In this document: positions 31,259 to 41,003 of the stretch, in pieces
Numbering within the stretch: the first letter of the stretch is position 1
Layout of the letters: the number at the start of each line of letters is the position of its first letter
DNA from: Rodentibacter sp. Ppn85
GTDB taxonomy: Bacteria; Pseudomonadota; Gammaproteobacteria; Enterobacterales; Pasteurellaceae
Reading direction: 5' to 3'
NCBI RefSeq assembly: GCF_001999335.1
Contig: NZ_MLHS01000002.1
Span: 1-64,000 of the forward strand
DNA length: 64,000 nucleotides
Notes under the pieces: model-generated
Database searches by the model: none
What the model was told of the DNA's origin: nothing
What the model saw: the letters and a program-made list of their open reading frames with translations, nothing else
Position numbers and translations under genes: made by a program

Positions 31259-32475
31259 TGCACCACCGCTCCCATATTAAAAATCGGTAAATACATTCCC
31301 ATCATAATGATGCCTATGAGGCTTCCAATAATCACCATCATCATTGGTTCTAACATTTGAGAAAGGAGATCAATTTGATGATTGAGTTTTTCCTGATAGT
31401 TTTCTGCAATATGTTGTAACATGAAAGCCAGTTTTCCGCTTTTTTCGCCGATTTGCAGCATTTGTTGTGCTTCCATAGGAAATAGGTGGCTACTTACGCT
31501 ATCGGAAAAGGCATAACCTTGTGAAATCCAATGTAAAATTGACCTAATTTCACTATCTAGAATCTGATCACTCAAGATGGTTTTCTTGGTTTGCCAAGTT
31601 TGTGTGCGTGGTAGAAAGCTATTTAAAGCCTGATTAAGCGGCACACCGGCTTGTAACATAATGTATAGACTTTGGCTAAAATTTACTAAACGGGAGAGTT
31701 GTTGAATATTGCCAAAAATCGGCATAACTGCAATGATTTGAGCTTTTTTCCGTTGAAAGTGTGAGGAATGCTTTAATTTTAACTGGTAAAATAGGATGAA
31801 TATCATCGTAAAAAATAGCAAGATTCCAATATCTTCTTTAAGTAGATTTGATGTGGTAAGTAACAGCGAAGTGAGTGTGGGTAATTCAGTATTATTACCT
31901 TGATACATTTCGGCAAATTGCGGCACGATAAAAAGTAAAAGTGCAAGTGTTAGCAATAAAGAGATTCCCAATACCATAGAGGGATAAAGCATAATTTTTT
32001 GTAATTTGCGTTGTAGTGCTAAGGATTGATGACGATGTGTTGCAATTTTGCTGCAAACAGTTGCCAGTTTTCCCGTCATTTCGCCAACCTGAATTAATTG
32101 AATTTCTTGTCGGGTAAGATATTTGCCTTGTTGCTCAATACTTTGGGAAAAAGATAATCCGGATTCGATAGATTTTAAAAGCTGTTCTAACCATGCATTT
32201 AAGGCAAGTTGCGTACAATTTTGTTGCAAAATTTGTAAACTATTTTTAAGCGGAATCGCAGATTGTAGAAGGGTGGTAAGTTGATTCAATAATGCACTGA
32301 TTTCTGTCTTTTTCGGTTTATTGTTGAGTTGCCAATTTTTTTGTAATTTGACGTTAGTTAGCCCTCTGTTCATCAATCGAAATTGTGCCTGTTGCATTGA
32401 ATCGGCAATGATTGAGCCTTTTTGCATTTGCTTTAGGGCATTATGTGCCCGGTAGTAAAAAAGTTTCTTTGCCAT
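31255..32475 (-). CDS. pilC: Type IV pilus inner-membrane assembly protein PilC
   Basis: Platform protein of the pilus/DNA-uptake machine. 406 residues with two GspF-type domains: one around LNQLTTLLQSAIPLKNSLQIL and LIQVGEMTGKLATVC, and a second around LVNFSQSLYIMLQAGVPLNQAL and LQIGEKSGKLAFML, plus three membrane helices. I choose MAKKLFYYRAHNAL at 32475, one base after the pilB stop; the 13-codon longer frame would run into pilB. The family start also fits. Confidence 0.95.
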   Translation of the reverse strand: MAKKLFYYRAHNALKQMQKGSIIADSMQQAQFRLMNRGLTNVKLQKNWQLNNKPKKTEISALLNQLTTLLQSAIPLKNSLQILQQNCTQLALNAWLEQLLKSIESGLSFSQSIEQQGKYLTRQEIQLIQVGEMTGKLATVCSKIATHRHQSLALQRKLQKIMLYPSMVLGISLLLTLALLLFIVPQFAEMYQGNNTELPTLTSLLLTTSNLLKEDIGILLFFTMIFILFYQLKLKHSSHFQRKKAQIIAVMPIFGNIQQLSRLVNFSQSLYIMLQAGVPLNQALNSFLPRTQTWQTKKTILSDQILDSEIRSILHWISQGYAFSDSVSSHLFPMEAQQMLQIGEKSGKLAFMLQHIAENYQEKLNHQIDLLSQMLEPMMMVIIGSLIGIIMMGMYLPIFNMGAVVQ

Positions 32476-32476
32476 T

Positions 32477-33865
32477 TTATTCGCCTCCCAAAACACGATA
32501 AATTTCCGCCTCATCGGTGATGCCTTGTTTTACTTTTTCTAACCCGCTTTGACGGAGATTGGCAAAATCGGTTTGATAGTTGTTTTGTTGACGATGTAAG
32601 AATTGATAAACGCCAATTCTGCCGCGATACCCTTGATGGCAATCGCAAGAATCAATGGAAAATTGATCGCACTTTTGGCAACGTTTTCGTACAAGCCGTT
32701 GGGCTATCACCAGTAATAAACTACTTTCTATTTCGTGTCGTTGAATCCCAAGTTGTTGTAAGCGTGATATAGCGGAAATAGCATCGTTTGTGTGTAAGGT
32801 TGAAAGCACTAAATGCCCGGTTTGCGCAGCCCGTAGGGCCATTATCGCACTTTCTTCATCTCGGATTTCGCCAAGCATAATAATGTCGGGATCTTGTCGT
32901 AAAAATGAACGTAATAAGCGACTAAAATCTAGTCCGATTTGCGGATTAATTTGGCTTTGGATGATTCCGGTTAATTCAATTTCGATGGGATCTTCTGCTG
33001 TCATAATGTGTTTATCAGGTGTATTTAACCACTGAAGTGCGGTATAAAGGGAGATACTTTTTCCGCTACCGGTTGGGCCGGTAACTAGAATTAACCCTTG
33101 AGGTTGACGGAGTGCCAGCTGGAAAGTTTGTTGTTGTGATTCCGTCATGCCCAGTTCTGCAAAACTCAATTCCACAGGTTTATTTTGTTGTGCGCGGAGT
33201 ACGACTTTTTCACCCCAATGGGTGGGCAGGGTAGAAAGGCGAAAATCAAGAATATCGGAGAAAGTTGTTTTAAATTGAAAACGCCCGTCTTGTGGTAATC
33301 GGGTTTCGCTGATGTCAAGTTTAGCAAGAAGTTTTAATCGGGAAATTAACCGATTGGCTAAATTTTTACTAATCGGTGTTTGAGGTTGCAAAACCCCGTC
33401 AATTCTAAACCGCACTTGAAAACAATCCTGTAAAGTTTCTAAGTGAATATCGGAAGCATTTTTTTGCAGTGCTGACTCAAAAATACGATTGAGTAATTGG
33501 ATAATAGGCTCGTCATCGTTTTTTTCCTGATGTTCTTGCTCTTGAGGCTGGTAGAAATTCATTTGCTCTTCTACTTGCACGGATTGCGGCGAAAGTTGTT
33601 GTAGAAGATCTTTGAGTTGTGTGCTGTCAAGCAAAACCGGTTCGACCAATTTCCCGGTAACAAAAGCAATAGTTTCGCAAGCCGAGAGATTGGAAAGAGA
33701 ATCGACAGCGAGCCATAAGCGATTTTCCTCTTCTTTCAAAGGCAAGGAAAAATAGTGCAAAAATAGAGCATGTTGCTGTTTATTGCGTTCCCATAACTCC
33801 GATGAGATCGAAAAGACCTCACCGTTTTGTGCCGCTACACGATGTTCAAGTAATGTAGATGTCAT
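32477..33865 (-). CDS. pilB: Type IV pilus assembly ATPase PilB
   Basis: Hexameric ATPase powering pilus extension. 462 residues: Walker A GPTGSGKS, Asp box near AEDPIEIEL, Walker [22 protein letters not shown] with the His box, and the zinc-binding tetracysteine CQKCDQF...CDC. The start at 33865 ([13 protein letters not shown]) overlaps the pilA stop in ATGA, which settles the choice over an upstream in-frame start. Needed for natural transformation in H. influenzae. Confidence 0.96.
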   Translation of the reverse strand: MTSTLLEHRVAAQNGEVFSISSELWERNKQQHALFLHYFSLPLKEEENRLWLAVDSLSNLSACETIAFVTGKLVEPVLLDSTQLKDLLQQLSPQSVQVEEQMNFYQPQEQEHQEKNDDEPIIQLLNRIFESALQKNASDIHLETLQDCFQVRFRIDGVLQPQTPISKNLANRLISRLKLLAKLDISETRLPQDGRFQFKTTFSDILDFRLSTLPTHWGEKVVLRAQQNKPVELSFAELGMTESQQQTFQLALRQPQGLILVTGPTGSGKSISLYTALQWLNTPDKHIMTAEDPIEIELTGIIQSQINPQIGLDFSRLLRSFLRQDPDIIMLGEIRDEESAIMALRAAQTGHLVLSTLHTNDAISAISRLQQLGIQRHEIESSLLLVIAQRLVRKRCQKCDQFSIDSCDCHQGYRGRIGVYQFLHRQQNNYQTDFANLRQSGLEKVKQGITDEAEIYRVLGGE

Positions 33866-34299
33866 TTGGAACAGAATCCGGCCGGGAATAATGAGGTATC
33901 GCCTATACAGGTGGTTGACCAAGTAACACCTTTAGATGTATCGCCGTTTGCTGTGAGGGTATATTCTATTCCATCTAATGTTCCGTTACCTGTAACAGTA
34001 ATTGCGCCGGCACTTGTATTCACGCTTTTTATGTAGCCTTTTGCTGTGGTGATGTTGGCGGTAACACCATTTGAGCCGCCACTACAATTTGAGGTGTTCC
34101 CGGTACCGTAAACACAGAGTTCGACATCTGATTTAAAGGGGGCGGAGGCTTGTAGCAATTCAGACATTGCCGCCTTTTTGGTATAATTTTGATAAGACGG
34201 AATTGCGATAGTGGCAAGAATTGCAATGATTGCAATCACGATCATTAGTTCGATGAGCGTAAATCCTTTTTTCAGTCCGGATTGAGAGATGAGTTTCAT
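33862..34299 (-). CDS. pilA: Type IV prepilin PilA
   Basis: Major pilin of the DNA-uptake pilus. 145-residue prepilin: 12-residue basic leader ending in G, then [27 protein letters not shown], the classic class-a cleavage site and hydrophobic assembly helix with E5. The mature protein is 133 residues with four later cysteines (ELCVYG, SNCSGG, TTCIGD, GFCSK), consistent with disulphide loops. The ATG at 34299 is preceded by AAAGGAAAATC; longer upstream frames lack a pilin leader. First gene of pilABCD-coaE-yacG-GNAT. A CRP-S site lies about 100 bases upstream. Confidence 0.95.
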   Translation of the reverse strand: MKLISQSGLKKGFTLIELMIVIAIIAILATIAIPSYQNYTKKAAMSELLQASAPFKSDVELCVYGTGNTSNCSGGSNGVTANITTAKGYIKSVNTSAGAITVTGNGTLDGIEYTLTANGDTSKGVTWSTTCIGDTSLFPAGFCSK

Positions 34300-34390
34300 T
34301 GATTTTCCTTTATAAACGTGGGTTAAGCCAATATTGGCGGGAACATTGTGCGGAAGGAAAAAAACTTTGTAAAATTGACCGCACTTTTTC

Positions 34391-34406
34391 TGCGATCCTA
34401 CTCGCA
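34391..34406. promoter_or_regulatory. CRP-S site (Sxy-dependent competence promoter) upstream of pilA
   Basis: TGCGA-TCCTAC-TCGCA flanked by T-runs on the left and A-runs on the right. The half sites have C in place of the T of ordinary CRP sites (TGTGA), which defines CRP-S sites of the Haemophilus competence regulon. It lies between the divergent genes pilA and ampD, 92 bases from the pilA start but only 18 from the ampD start. The pil operon is a known member of this regulon in H. influenzae. Confidence 0.9.
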
Positions 34407-34423
34407 AAAAATAGGAGAAAATA

Positions 34424-34993
34424 ATGAAAAAACAGCAATGTATTGAACAAGGTTGGTTTACTGATTGTCGACAAATCCTTTCGCCTCATTTTGATGAACG
34501 TTTGGATTCGGAAGATATTTCTTTGTTGGTGATTCATTATATTAGCCTACCACCGGAACAGTTTGGCGGAGGGTATATTGATGATTTTTTTCAAGGTAAG
34601 TTAGATCCCAAACTTCATCCCTATTTTGAGGAAATTCACCAAATGCGTGTTTCGGCCCATTGTTTGATCGATCGTCATGGCATCATTACACAATATGTGA
34701 ATTTTAATGATCGAGCATGGCACGCAGGGATTTCCAGCTTTGAGGGACGTGAAAGATGTAATGATTTTTCCATTGGTATTGAACTTGAAGGGAGTAATGA
34801 GCAGCCTTTTACCGATGCTCAATATGAATCCTTGCAACGGCTTACAAAATGTATTATGGCTGCCTATCCGAACATTACGCAAAACCGTATTGTAGGGCAT
34901 TCGGATATATCTCCCGGACGTAAGATCGATCCGGGTCAATACTTTGATTGGGAACGTTATTTGAGCGGAATTGATCCTAAGGCTAAAAAATAG
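34424..34993 (+). CDS. ampD: 1,6-Anhydro-N-acetylmuramyl-L-alanine amidase
   Basis: Cytoplasmic zinc amidase that recycles anhydro-muropeptides. The 189 residues match Amp[18 protein letters not shown] supplies the first zinc histidine, [44 protein letters not shown] follow, and the last histidine/aspartate ligands are in [18 protein letters not shown] follows AATAGGAGAAAATA. Divergent from pilA across a 124-bp region holding the CRP-S site, so competence regulators could also touch ampD. Confidence 0.95.
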   Translation: MKKQQCIEQGWFTDCRQILSPHFDERLDSEDISLLVIHYISLPPEQFGGGYIDDFFQGKLDPKLHPYFEEIHQMRVSAHCLIDRHGIITQYVNFNDRAWHAGISSFEGRERCNDFSIGIELEGSNEQPFTDAQYESLQRLTKCIMAAYPNITQNRIVGHSDISPGRKIDPGQYFDWERYLSGIDPKAKK

Positions 34994-35500
34994 ACAGCAA
35001 CATTTATTCTGTTATTCACATTGCAGTTGTTTAATAAAATTTAAGCTAATTATTTGAATTATAAGGAATTAAATTGACTATAAAAACCCGCTTATCGGGT
35101 TGGGAAAAGTTATACCGTATTTTGAATTTTCTCAATCACAATTTTATCCACAGAAATATTGGATAATCTTCAGGAGAAGCGGAAATTTCAGCTGGCAATT
35201 GTTGATTTGGAGATAATGAATATTTTTCAACCGTACTTTGATGAAATAAAGTGCGGTTTCCTTTTAAAAAGGATCTTGGTAAAAAATTTTGCTAAAGCGG
35301 GAGGATCTAAAGGGGATAAAAGTCTCTTGTAATTTTTCACACAGATTTATTGTGGATTATGCTTAAGTTAATCACAATGTTATCCACAATCCGAAAACTG
35401 TTTGAGGAATGACCGCACTTTTGCTGCTTTGGTTGATAAAAACACTGATTTATGGAACAATTCGCAGATTATTTTTATAAAAATTTAAGGTAAAACGATA
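34994..35500. other. 507-bp AT-rich intergenic region with DnaA boxes
   Basis: No gene. It holds sequences matching TTWTNCACA at 35012-35020 (TTATTCACA), 35144-35152 (TTATCCACA), 35333-35341 (TTTTTCACA) and 35380-35388 (TTATCCACA), plus a one-mismatch inverted box at 35351-35359 (TAATCCACA on the minus strand). Other contents are a small hairpin AACCCG-CTTAT-CGGGTT (about 35086-35102), uptake signals near 35249 and 35410, and two GATC sites near 35275 and 35304. Confidence 0.8.
35333..35388. promoter_or_regulatory. Three-box DnaA cluster, DARS2-like
   Basis: Within 56 bases: TTTTTCACA (plus), TAATCCACA (minus, one mismatch), TTATCCACA (plus). In E. coli the DnaA-reactivating sequence DARS2, a cluster of three DnaA boxes that promotes ADP-to-ATP exchange on DnaA, lies in the rppH (ygdP)-mutH intergenic region, as I recall. 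The same gene, rppH, begins 112 bases downstream here. Location and box number argue for the equivalent locus; function is inferred. Confidence 0.6.
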
Positions 35501-36082
35501 GTGATCGATTTTGATGGCTACCGTCCAAACGTGGGAATTGTGATTTGCAATCGAAAAGGACAGGTGCTTTGGGCTAAACGCTATGGGCAGAATTCTTGGC
35601 AGTTCCCTCAAGGCGGCATTAACGATAATGAGAGTGCCGAGCAAGCGATGTATCGCGAATTATATGAAGAAGTGGGATTGCAGCCGAAAGATGTACGCAT
35701 CTTATCTGTGTCGAAACATTGGCTGCGTTATAAATTACCGAAACGTTTGTTGCGTTATGACAGTAAGCCGATGTGTATCGGGCAAAAACAGCGTTGGTTT
35801 TTATTACAGCTGGTTTCCGACGAAAAAAATATCAATATGCAAACGACTAAATCCCCTGAATTTGATGGCTGGCGTTGGGTAAGCTTTTGGTATCCCGTGC
35901 GCCAAGTCGTATCGTTTAAGAAAGAGGTGTATCGTCGAGCGATGAAAGAATTTGCTATTTTTTTATTTTCTAATGAGAAAGATAAATCGGTGGATCAATC
36001 GGAACGAGAACAAAAATTCACACCTTCGCGTAAATCCCATTATTCAAAATATTCTAAACGCTCGTTTAATAAAAGAGGTTAA
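35501..36082 (+). CDS. rppH: RNA pyrophosphohydrolase (Nudix)
   Basis: Removes pyrophosphate from the 5' end of mRNA, triggering RNase E decay. The 193 residues carry the Nudix box [22 protein letters not shown] (from about residue 38). The opening [19 protein letters not shown] matches RppH, and its GTG start is shared with E. coli as I remember. The C-terminal tail is basic and Ser/Lys-rich. The DnaA-box cluster precedes it. It is followed after 3 bases by the TauE-type gene, so rppH heads an operon that may run through lgt, thyA and tadA. Confidence 0.96.
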   Translation: MIDFDGYRPNVGIVICNRKGQVLWAKRYGQNSWQFPQGGINDNESAEQAMYRELYEEVGLQPKDVRILSVSKHWLRYKLPKRLLRYDSKPMCIGQKQRWFLLQLVSDEKNINMQTTKSPEFDGWRWVSFWYPVRQVVSFKKEVYRRAMKEFAIFLFSNEKDKSVDQSEREQKFTPSRKSHYSKYSKRSFNKRG

Positions 36083-36085
36083 GCT

Positions 36086-36883
36086 ATGCTGGCTTTTATT
36101 GCAATTTGTTTGTTAGTTGGCGCCCTTGTCGGGTTTCTTGCCGGCTTATTCGGTATTGGCGGCGGTTTAGTGATAGTGCCCGTATTGGTTTACTTGTTGC
36201 CAATGATGGGGGTACCTGAACCGTTGTTGATGTCAACCGCACTTGGCACTTCTTTTGCGACTATTGTGATTACGGGATTTTCTTCGGCACAACGTCATCA
36301 CAAGTTGGGCAATATTGTGTGGGAGGCAATAAAAATTTTAGCTCCCGTGATTATGATTACGGTCTTTATTTCAGGTTTATTCATCGGCAAGTTAGATCGA
36401 GATATTGCCGCAAAGTTATTTGCTTGTCTTGTGGTTTATTTAGCTGTAAAAATGGTAATTTCTATCAAACCGAAAGCAACGGAATCGACAAAAACATTGA
36501 CGACAACATCATCAGTTATTGGCGGTGTTTTAATCGGTGTGGCCTCTAGTGCCGCAGGTATTGGCGGTGGCGGTTTTATCGTACCGTTTTTAAACTCACG
36601 CGGAATTGATATGAAAAAGGCGATCGGTTCTTCCGCTTTTTGCGGTATGTTACTTGGTCTATCCGGTATGTTGAGTTTTATGGTGAGCGGTTGGCATAAT
36701 CCGACCATGCCCGATTATTCTTTGGGTTATATTTATTTGCCGGCAGTATTCGGTATTACCGCCACCTCCTTTTTCACCTCGAAATTAGGTGCAACGGCAA
36801 CCGCTAAATTACCAGTGTCAATATTGAAAAAAGGCTTTGCATTATTATTAATTGTCATCGCCATTGATATGTTTCTGAAATAA
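36086..36883 (+). CDS. TauE/SafE-family membrane permease
   Basis: A 265-residue inner-membrane protein with about eight helices. The duplicated signature is visible: GFLAGLFGIGGGLVIVPVLVYL near the N-terminus and GVASSAAGIGGGGFIVPFL in the second half. The family includes sulphite and sulphonate exporters; substrate here is unknown. It begins 3 bases after rppH and lgt begins 9 bases after it, so it sits inside a tight operon. Confidence 0.88.
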   Translation: MLAFIAICLLVGALVGFLAGLFGIGGGLVIVPVLVYLLPMMGVPEPLLMSTALGTSFATIVITGFSSAQRHHKLGNIVWEAIKILAPVIMITVFISGLFIGKLDRDIAAKLFACLVVYLAVKMVISIKPKATESTKTLTTTSSVIGGVLIGVASSAAGIGGGGFIVPFLNSRGIDMKKAIGSSAFCGMLLGLSGMLSFMVSGWHNPTMPDYSLGYIYLPAVFGITATSFFTSKLGATATAKLPVSILKKGFALLLIVIAIDMFLK

Positions 36884-36892
36884 AGGAAAATT

Positions 36893-37696
36893 ATGAATCA
36901 ATATCTACTCCTTCCCCATTTTGATCCGAGTATTTTTACTTTTGGTGATAGCAATATCGGCTTGCGTTGGTACGGTTTAATGTATTTACTTGGCTTTGTA
37001 TTTGCCCGTTGGCTTGCCGTAAGACGCGCTAATCAACCCAATAGCGCTTGGACGACTGAACAAGTCGATACCTTGCTTTTTAACGGTTTTATGGGGGTAT
37101 TTTTAGGGGGACGTATTGGTGATGTGTTCTTCTATAACCTTGATCATTTCTTACGGGAGCCGCTTTATTTATTCCGAGTATGGGAAGGGGGAATGTCTTT
37201 CCATGGCGGGTTAATCGGGGTAATTGTTGCGATGATTTGGACTTCTCGTTCGCAAAAGCGTACGTTTTGGGAAACGGCAGATTTTATGGCACCGTTGATC
37301 CCGTTCGGTTTGGGTTTAGGACGTATTGGCAATTTTATTAACCTTGAACTTTGGGGACGTGAAACCGATGTGCCTTGGGCGATGATTTTCCCGAATGATC
37401 CTCTTTTACTGCCACGCCACCCTTCACAGCTTTATGAGGCCTTTTTAGAAGGATTGGTGTTATTTACCATTCTTAACCTTTTCATTAAAAAACCGCGCCC
37501 GACAGGCTCGGTTGCCGGTCTATTTTTAATCGGTTACGGTATATTCCGTTTTATCGTGGAATATGTGCGTGAACCGGAAGTGGAATCTTTCCTCGGGATT
37601 ATAACCCGTGGTCAAGCCTTGTGTTTACCAATGATTATTGGTGGCGGTTTGATTATGTTATGGGCTTATACCCGCAAAAGTGCGGTGAAAAATTAA
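36893..37696 (+). CDS. lgt: Prolipoprotein diacylglyceryl transferase
   Basis: Inner-membrane enzyme that adds diacylglycerol to the lipobox cysteine of prolipoproteins. 267 residues, about seven helices. The signature [17 protein letters not shown] and the HGG region in [12 protein letters not shown] (catalytic histidine) are present; [13 protein letters not shown] and EYVREPE follow. ATG after AAAGGAAAATT. An uptake signal overlaps the last codons (near 37677). thyA follows after 9 bases, a conserved pair in gamma-proteobacteria. Confidence 0.97.
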   Translation: MNQYLLLPHFDPSIFTFGDSNIGLRWYGLMYLLGFVFARWLAVRRANQPNSAWTTEQVDTLLFNGFMGVFLGGRIGDVFFYNLDHFLREPLYLFRVWEGGMSFHGGLIGVIVAMIWTSRSQKRTFWETADFMAPLIPFGLGLGRIGNFINLELWGRETDVPWAMIFPNDPLLLPRHPSQLYEAFLEGLVLFTILNLFIKKPRPTGSVAGLFLIGYGIFRFIVEYVREPEVESFLGIITRGQALCLPMIIGGGLIMLWAYTRKSAVKN

Positions 37697-37705
37697 GGAG
37701 TTTTT

Positions 37706-38557
37706 ATGAAACAATATCTTGATCTTTGCCGTCGAATTATTGATGAAGGCGAATGGATCGCTAATAAACGTACGGGCAAACGTTGCCTAACGGTGATTAA
37801 TGCCGATTTGGAATATGATGTCGCAAATAACCAATTTCCGCTTATCACTACTCGTAAAAGTTATTGGAAAGCCGCAATTGCGGAATTTTTAGGCTACATT
37901 CGGGGCTATGATAATGCGGCGGACTTTCGCAAACTCGGCACCAAAACTTGGGATGCTAATGCTAATGACAATGCGGCTTGGCTGGCAAATCCTCATCGTA
38001 AAGGCACGGATGATATGGGGCGTGTTTATGGTGTTCAGGGCAGATCGTGGAGAAAACCGAACGGAGAAACCGTCGATCAGCTACGTAAAATTGTGAATAA
38101 TCTCACTCAAGGTGTTGATGATCGTGGTGAAATTATGACATTTTTTAACCCGGGTGAAGTTGATCTTGGCTGCTTGCGCCCTTGTATGCACACACATACC
38201 TTTTCTCTTGTAGGCGATACTTTACATCTCACCAGTTACCAACGTTCTTGCGATGTGCCGCTAGGGTTAAATTTTAATCAAATTCAAGTTTTTACTTTTT
38301 TAGCTTTAATGGCACAAATCACTGGAAAGAAGGCGGGCAAAGCTTTCCATAAAATTATTAATGCACACATTTATGAAGATCAACTGGAATTAATGCGTGA
38401 TGTCCAATTACAGCGTGAACCGTTCCCGTTACCGAAACTGGAGATAAATCCGGATATTAAAACCTTAGAAGATTTGGAAACTTGGGTAACGATGGATGAT
38501 TTCAAGGTGATTGGCTATCAATCTCACGAGCCAATTAAGTATCCTTTCTCTGTATAA
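37706..38557 (+). CDS. thyA: Thymidylate synthase (ThyA)
   Basis: Methylates dUMP to dTMP using methylene-tetrahydrofolate. The 283 residues are longer than the 264 of E. coli, as in H. influenzae. The catalytic cysteine is in [11 protein letters not shown], followed by the phosphate-binding [16 protein letters not shown] and the [10 protein letters not shown] motif. It uses the cofactor made by glyA and the dUMP made by dut, both also in this window. Start ATG after TTAAGGAGTTTTT. Confidence 0.97.
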   Translation: MKQYLDLCRRIIDEGEWIANKRTGKRCLTVINADLEYDVANNQFPLITTRKSYWKAAIAEFLGYIRGYDNAADFRKLGTKTWDANANDNAAWLANPHRKGTDDMGRVYGVQGRSWRKPNGETVDQLRKIVNNLTQGVDDRGEIMTFFNPGEVDLGCLRPCMHTHTFSLVGDTLHLTSYQRSCDVPLGLNFNQIQVFTFLALMAQITGKKAGKAFHKIINAHIYEDQLELMRDVQLQREPFPLPKLEINPDIKTLEDLETWVTMDDFKVIGYQSHEPIKYPFSV

Positions 38558-38566
38558 GGCGGAAAA

Positions 38567-39061
38567 GTGCGGTCGGATTTTGATGAAAAATTTATGCGTC
38601 TTGCTCTGAGTTTGGCGGATAAAGCCGAATCTTTAGGGGAAATTCCGGTGGGGGCGGTTTTGGTAGATAGCGAGGGGAATATCCTTGGTGAGGGTTGGAA
38701 TCTTTCGATTACTGAAAATGATCCGACTGCCCATGCGGAAATTGTGGCATTACGTCATGCGGCAAAAAAGGTACAAAACTATCGTTTGCTTGATACTACC
38801 CTTTATGTGACACTTGAGCCCTGTACTATGTGTGCCGGTGCAATTTTACACAGCCGAATTCGGCGTTTGGTGTTTGGTGCGTCTGATTATAAAACCGGTG
38901 CGGTTGGTTCCCGCTTCCACTTCTTTGATGATTATCAAATGAATCATACCGTGGAAATTACCGGCGGAATATTAGCGGAAGAATGTAGTGAGAAATTAAG
39001 TGCCTTTTTTCGTAAAAGGCGGGCTGAGAAGCGGTTAGAAAAGGCAAATGTAACACTGTAA
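38567..39061 (+). CDS. tadA: tRNA-specific adenosine deaminase
   Basis: Converts A34 to inosine in tRNA-Arg(ACG). The 164 residues hold the zinc site: TAHAEI with the catalytic glutamate, and PCTMCAGAILHSRI with both cysteines. The only sensible start is the GTG at 38567, since the thyA stop is 9 bases upstream in frame and the next ATG would cut family-conserved residues. This GTG lies inside an uptake signal (AAGTGCGGT, 38565-38573), so the first residues, MRS, are encoded by it. Confidence 0.93.
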   Translation: MRSDFDEKFMRLALSLADKAESLGEIPVGAVLVDSEGNILGEGWNLSITENDPTAHAEIVALRHAAKKVQNYRLLDTTLYVTLEPCTMCAGAILHSRIRRLVFGASDYKTGAVGSRFHFFDDYQMNHTVEITGGILAEECSEKLSAFFRKRRAEKRLEKANVTL

Positions 39062-39119
39062 ACTCCACTTTTATTTACCATAAATATTTTTTGAATACTT
39101 AATTTAAGCTATTTTGAAA

Positions 39120-39479
39120 TTACTCTGTTAATCTATAACTTTCTTCCATTAATCGACATAACTCATCGTCAGGGAAGTTGTTATCCAGTACGACGGTAAT
39201 CCAATGTTCCTTATTCATATGGTAAGCGGGTAGAATATTTTTATCTTGGCGTAAGGCACCGATTAATTCAGGGATACACTTAAAATTGGCAATTTCTACA
39301 TTTCCTGCCTCCTTTAAACCCAGTTTCATTTTAGGTACATTTGCAATTAGGGCATACCATTTCGCTCTCATATTATTATGGCGAAGAACGGCATAACTTG
39401 GGAAGTTTTTCCATAAATATTCAGGTGATGTACCGTATTGTCCGGCAGCGTAAGTCAGTAACATTTCACGTTGATTCAT
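39120..39479 (-). CDS. MmcQ/YjbR-family protein
   Basis: A 119-residue protein of the YjbR double-wing fold. Diagnostic stretches are YGTSPEYLWKNFPSYAVLRH, AKWYALIANVPKMKLGL and AYHMNKEHWITVVLDN, and the C-terminal LCRLMEESYRLT. Function unknown; proposed as DNA-binding from the fold. I choose MNQREMLLTY at 39479 because AAGGAGGAAGTA lies just before it. It is transcribed alone, downstream of ung on the minus strand. Confidence 0.88.
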   Translation of the reverse strand: MNQREMLLTYAAGQYGTSPEYLWKNFPSYAVLRHNNMRAKWYALIANVPKMKLGLKEAGNVEIANFKCIPELIGALRQDKNILPAYHMNKEHWITVVLDNNFPDDELCRLMEESYRLTE

Positions 39480-39561
39480 TACTTCCTCCTTTACTTTCAT
39501 TAGAATTTACTAGTGAATCGCTAAATGTCTCTATAAAAAACCATGAAAAATTGACCGCACT

Positions 39562-40221
39562 TTAAATTTGCCAGTTAATTTCTTTTATCCCGTTTTCCCT
39601 CAGATAAGCATTTGTTTTGGAAAAATGTCGGCAACCTAAAAAGCCTCGGTGTGCTGAAAGGGGAGACGGGTGAGGCGCGGTAAGAACCAGATGGCGAGTG
39701 CGATCAATCATGTTACCTTTTTTCTGGGCATGGCTACCCCAGAGCAAAAAAACTAAATTTTTACGATATTTATTCAGTGCCTCAATAACGCGATCGGTAA
39801 AGGTTTCCCAATTTAAATTTGCATGTGAATGGGCAAGTCCCCGCTCAACGGTTAATACGGTATTGAGCAATAACACACCTTGTTCCGACCATTTCACCAA
39901 ATAACCGTGGGAAGGCATTTGAAAACCGGGAATATCTTGGGTTAATTCTTTATAGATATTCACGAGGGACGGAGGTATTGCCACCTCCGGCTTGACTGAA
40001 AACGCAAGCCCGTGCGCTTGATTTGGGCCGTGGTAAGGATCTTGCCCTAAAATGACCACTTTGACATCTTCAAATGCGGTGTATTTAAACGCGTTAAACA
40101 CTTCATCTTGCGGAGGATAAACGGTTTTTCCGCTTTGTCTAGCAAGGTGAACTTGTTTTAATGTGTTTTGAAAATAAGGTTGCTCTTTTTCTTTGCCGAT
40201 TACATCTGTCCATGTTTTCAT
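39562..40221 (-). CDS. ung: Uracil-DNA glycosylase
   Basis: Removes uracil from DNA. The 219 residues show the water-activating loop [18 protein letters not shown], the [11 protein letters not shown] segment, [17 protein letters not shown], and the leucine loop [21 protein letters not shown]. Of two adjacent ATGs I take the second, which has better spacing from GAGGA. It is divergent from grcA across 247 bp. dut, which limits uracil incorporation, lies at 58 kb. Confidence 0.97.
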   Translation of the reverse strand: MKTWTDVIGKEKEQPYFQNTLKQVHLARQSGKTVYPPQDEVFNAFKYTAFEDVKVVILGQDPYHGPNQAHGLAFSVKPEVAIPPSLVNIYKELTQDIPGFQMPSHGYLVKWSEQGVLLLNTVLTVERGLAHSHANLNWETFTDRVIEALNKYRKNLVFLLWGSHAQKKGNMIDRTRHLVLTAPHPSPLSAHRGFLGCRHFSKTNAYLRENGIKEINWQI

Positions 40222-40468
40222 CATCGAATCCTCTTCAAATTGAGTTGTAGCATTATAAACTAAGTTATAATCTATGGAACGAGATAATTTGCTGGTGAAG
40301 TGTTAATTAAAGTTTGTCAATAAATTATGCTACAAGAAAATTTTTTGATCTCACTAAAAATTTGCAAAAAGCTGCTTATTCTTAATTAAAAGAATTTGAT
40401 GTATTAAAATTTTTTGATAAAATTTGCACAGTTTTGTGATTATACCCATACCAACTTAGGAGTCTATT

Positions 40469-40852
40469 ATGATTAAAGGTATTCAAATTACCCAAGCAGC
40501 GAATGACAATTTACTCAACTCATTCTGGTTGTTAGATAGCGAGACGAATGAGGCCCGTTGCCTATGTGCAAAAGGTGATTTCAAGGAAGATCAAGTTATT
40601 GCGGTAAGCGAACTTGGTCAAATCGAATACCGTGAATTACCGGTAAACGTTGCGCCGACTGTAAAAGTGGAAGGCGGCCAACATTTAAACGTGAACGTGT
40701 TACGCCGCGAAACATTAGAAGATGCGGTAAACAACCCGGATAAATATCCACAACTAACAATCCGTGTTTCCGGTTACGCAGTACGTTTCAACTCCTTAAC
40801 TCCGGAACAACAACGCGATGTAATTACCCGTACTTTCACTGAAAGTCTGTAA
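40469..40852 (+). CDS. grcA: Autonomous glycyl radical cofactor GrcA
   Basis: Rescues oxygen-damaged pyruvate formate-lyase by supplying its C-terminal glycyl-radical domain. The 127 residues end in the typical radical loop [20 protein letters not shown]. Start ATG after TTAGGAGTCTATT. The AT-rich upstream region has three TTGAT half-sites (near 40345, 40396, 40414), suggestive of FNR control as for E. coli yfiD, but none has a good second half. Terminator follows. Confidence 0.96.
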   Translation: MIKGIQITQAANDNLLNSFWLLDSETNEARCLCAKGDFKEDQVIAVSELGQIEYRELPVNVAPTVKVEGGQHLNVNVLRRETLEDAVNNPDKYPQLTIRVSGYAVRFNSLTPEQQRDVITRTFTESL

Positions 40853-40872
40853 TTTATTTAAAGATTAAACAG

Positions 40873-40898
40873 AAACCCCGATTTTGTCGGGGTTTTTT
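40873..40898 (+). terminator. Terminator of grcA
   Basis: AAACCCCGA (40873-40881), loop TTTTG, TCGGGGTTT (40887-40895), then TTT. It follows grcA by 20 bases. Confidence 0.93.
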
Positions 40899-41003
40899 AA
40901 TAAATCAAAAATCAACCGCACTTTTTCTCTTCTAGCGGTTTTTGTGGTTTTCAGGTACAATCCGCCAGTTAAATTTGATGATTTTTGAGAAAACCAAGCT
41001 TTT

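Noticed and set aside
34994-35500. Chromosomal replication origin (oriC)
   Set aside because: DnaA boxes and AT-richness are suggestive, but only two GATC sites, no clear 13-mer repeats and no mnmG/dnaA neighbours are present. The place next to rppH fits DARS2 better.
40300-40468. Full FNR site upstream of grcA
   Set aside because: Only TTGAT half-sites are present; no second half with more than three matches.
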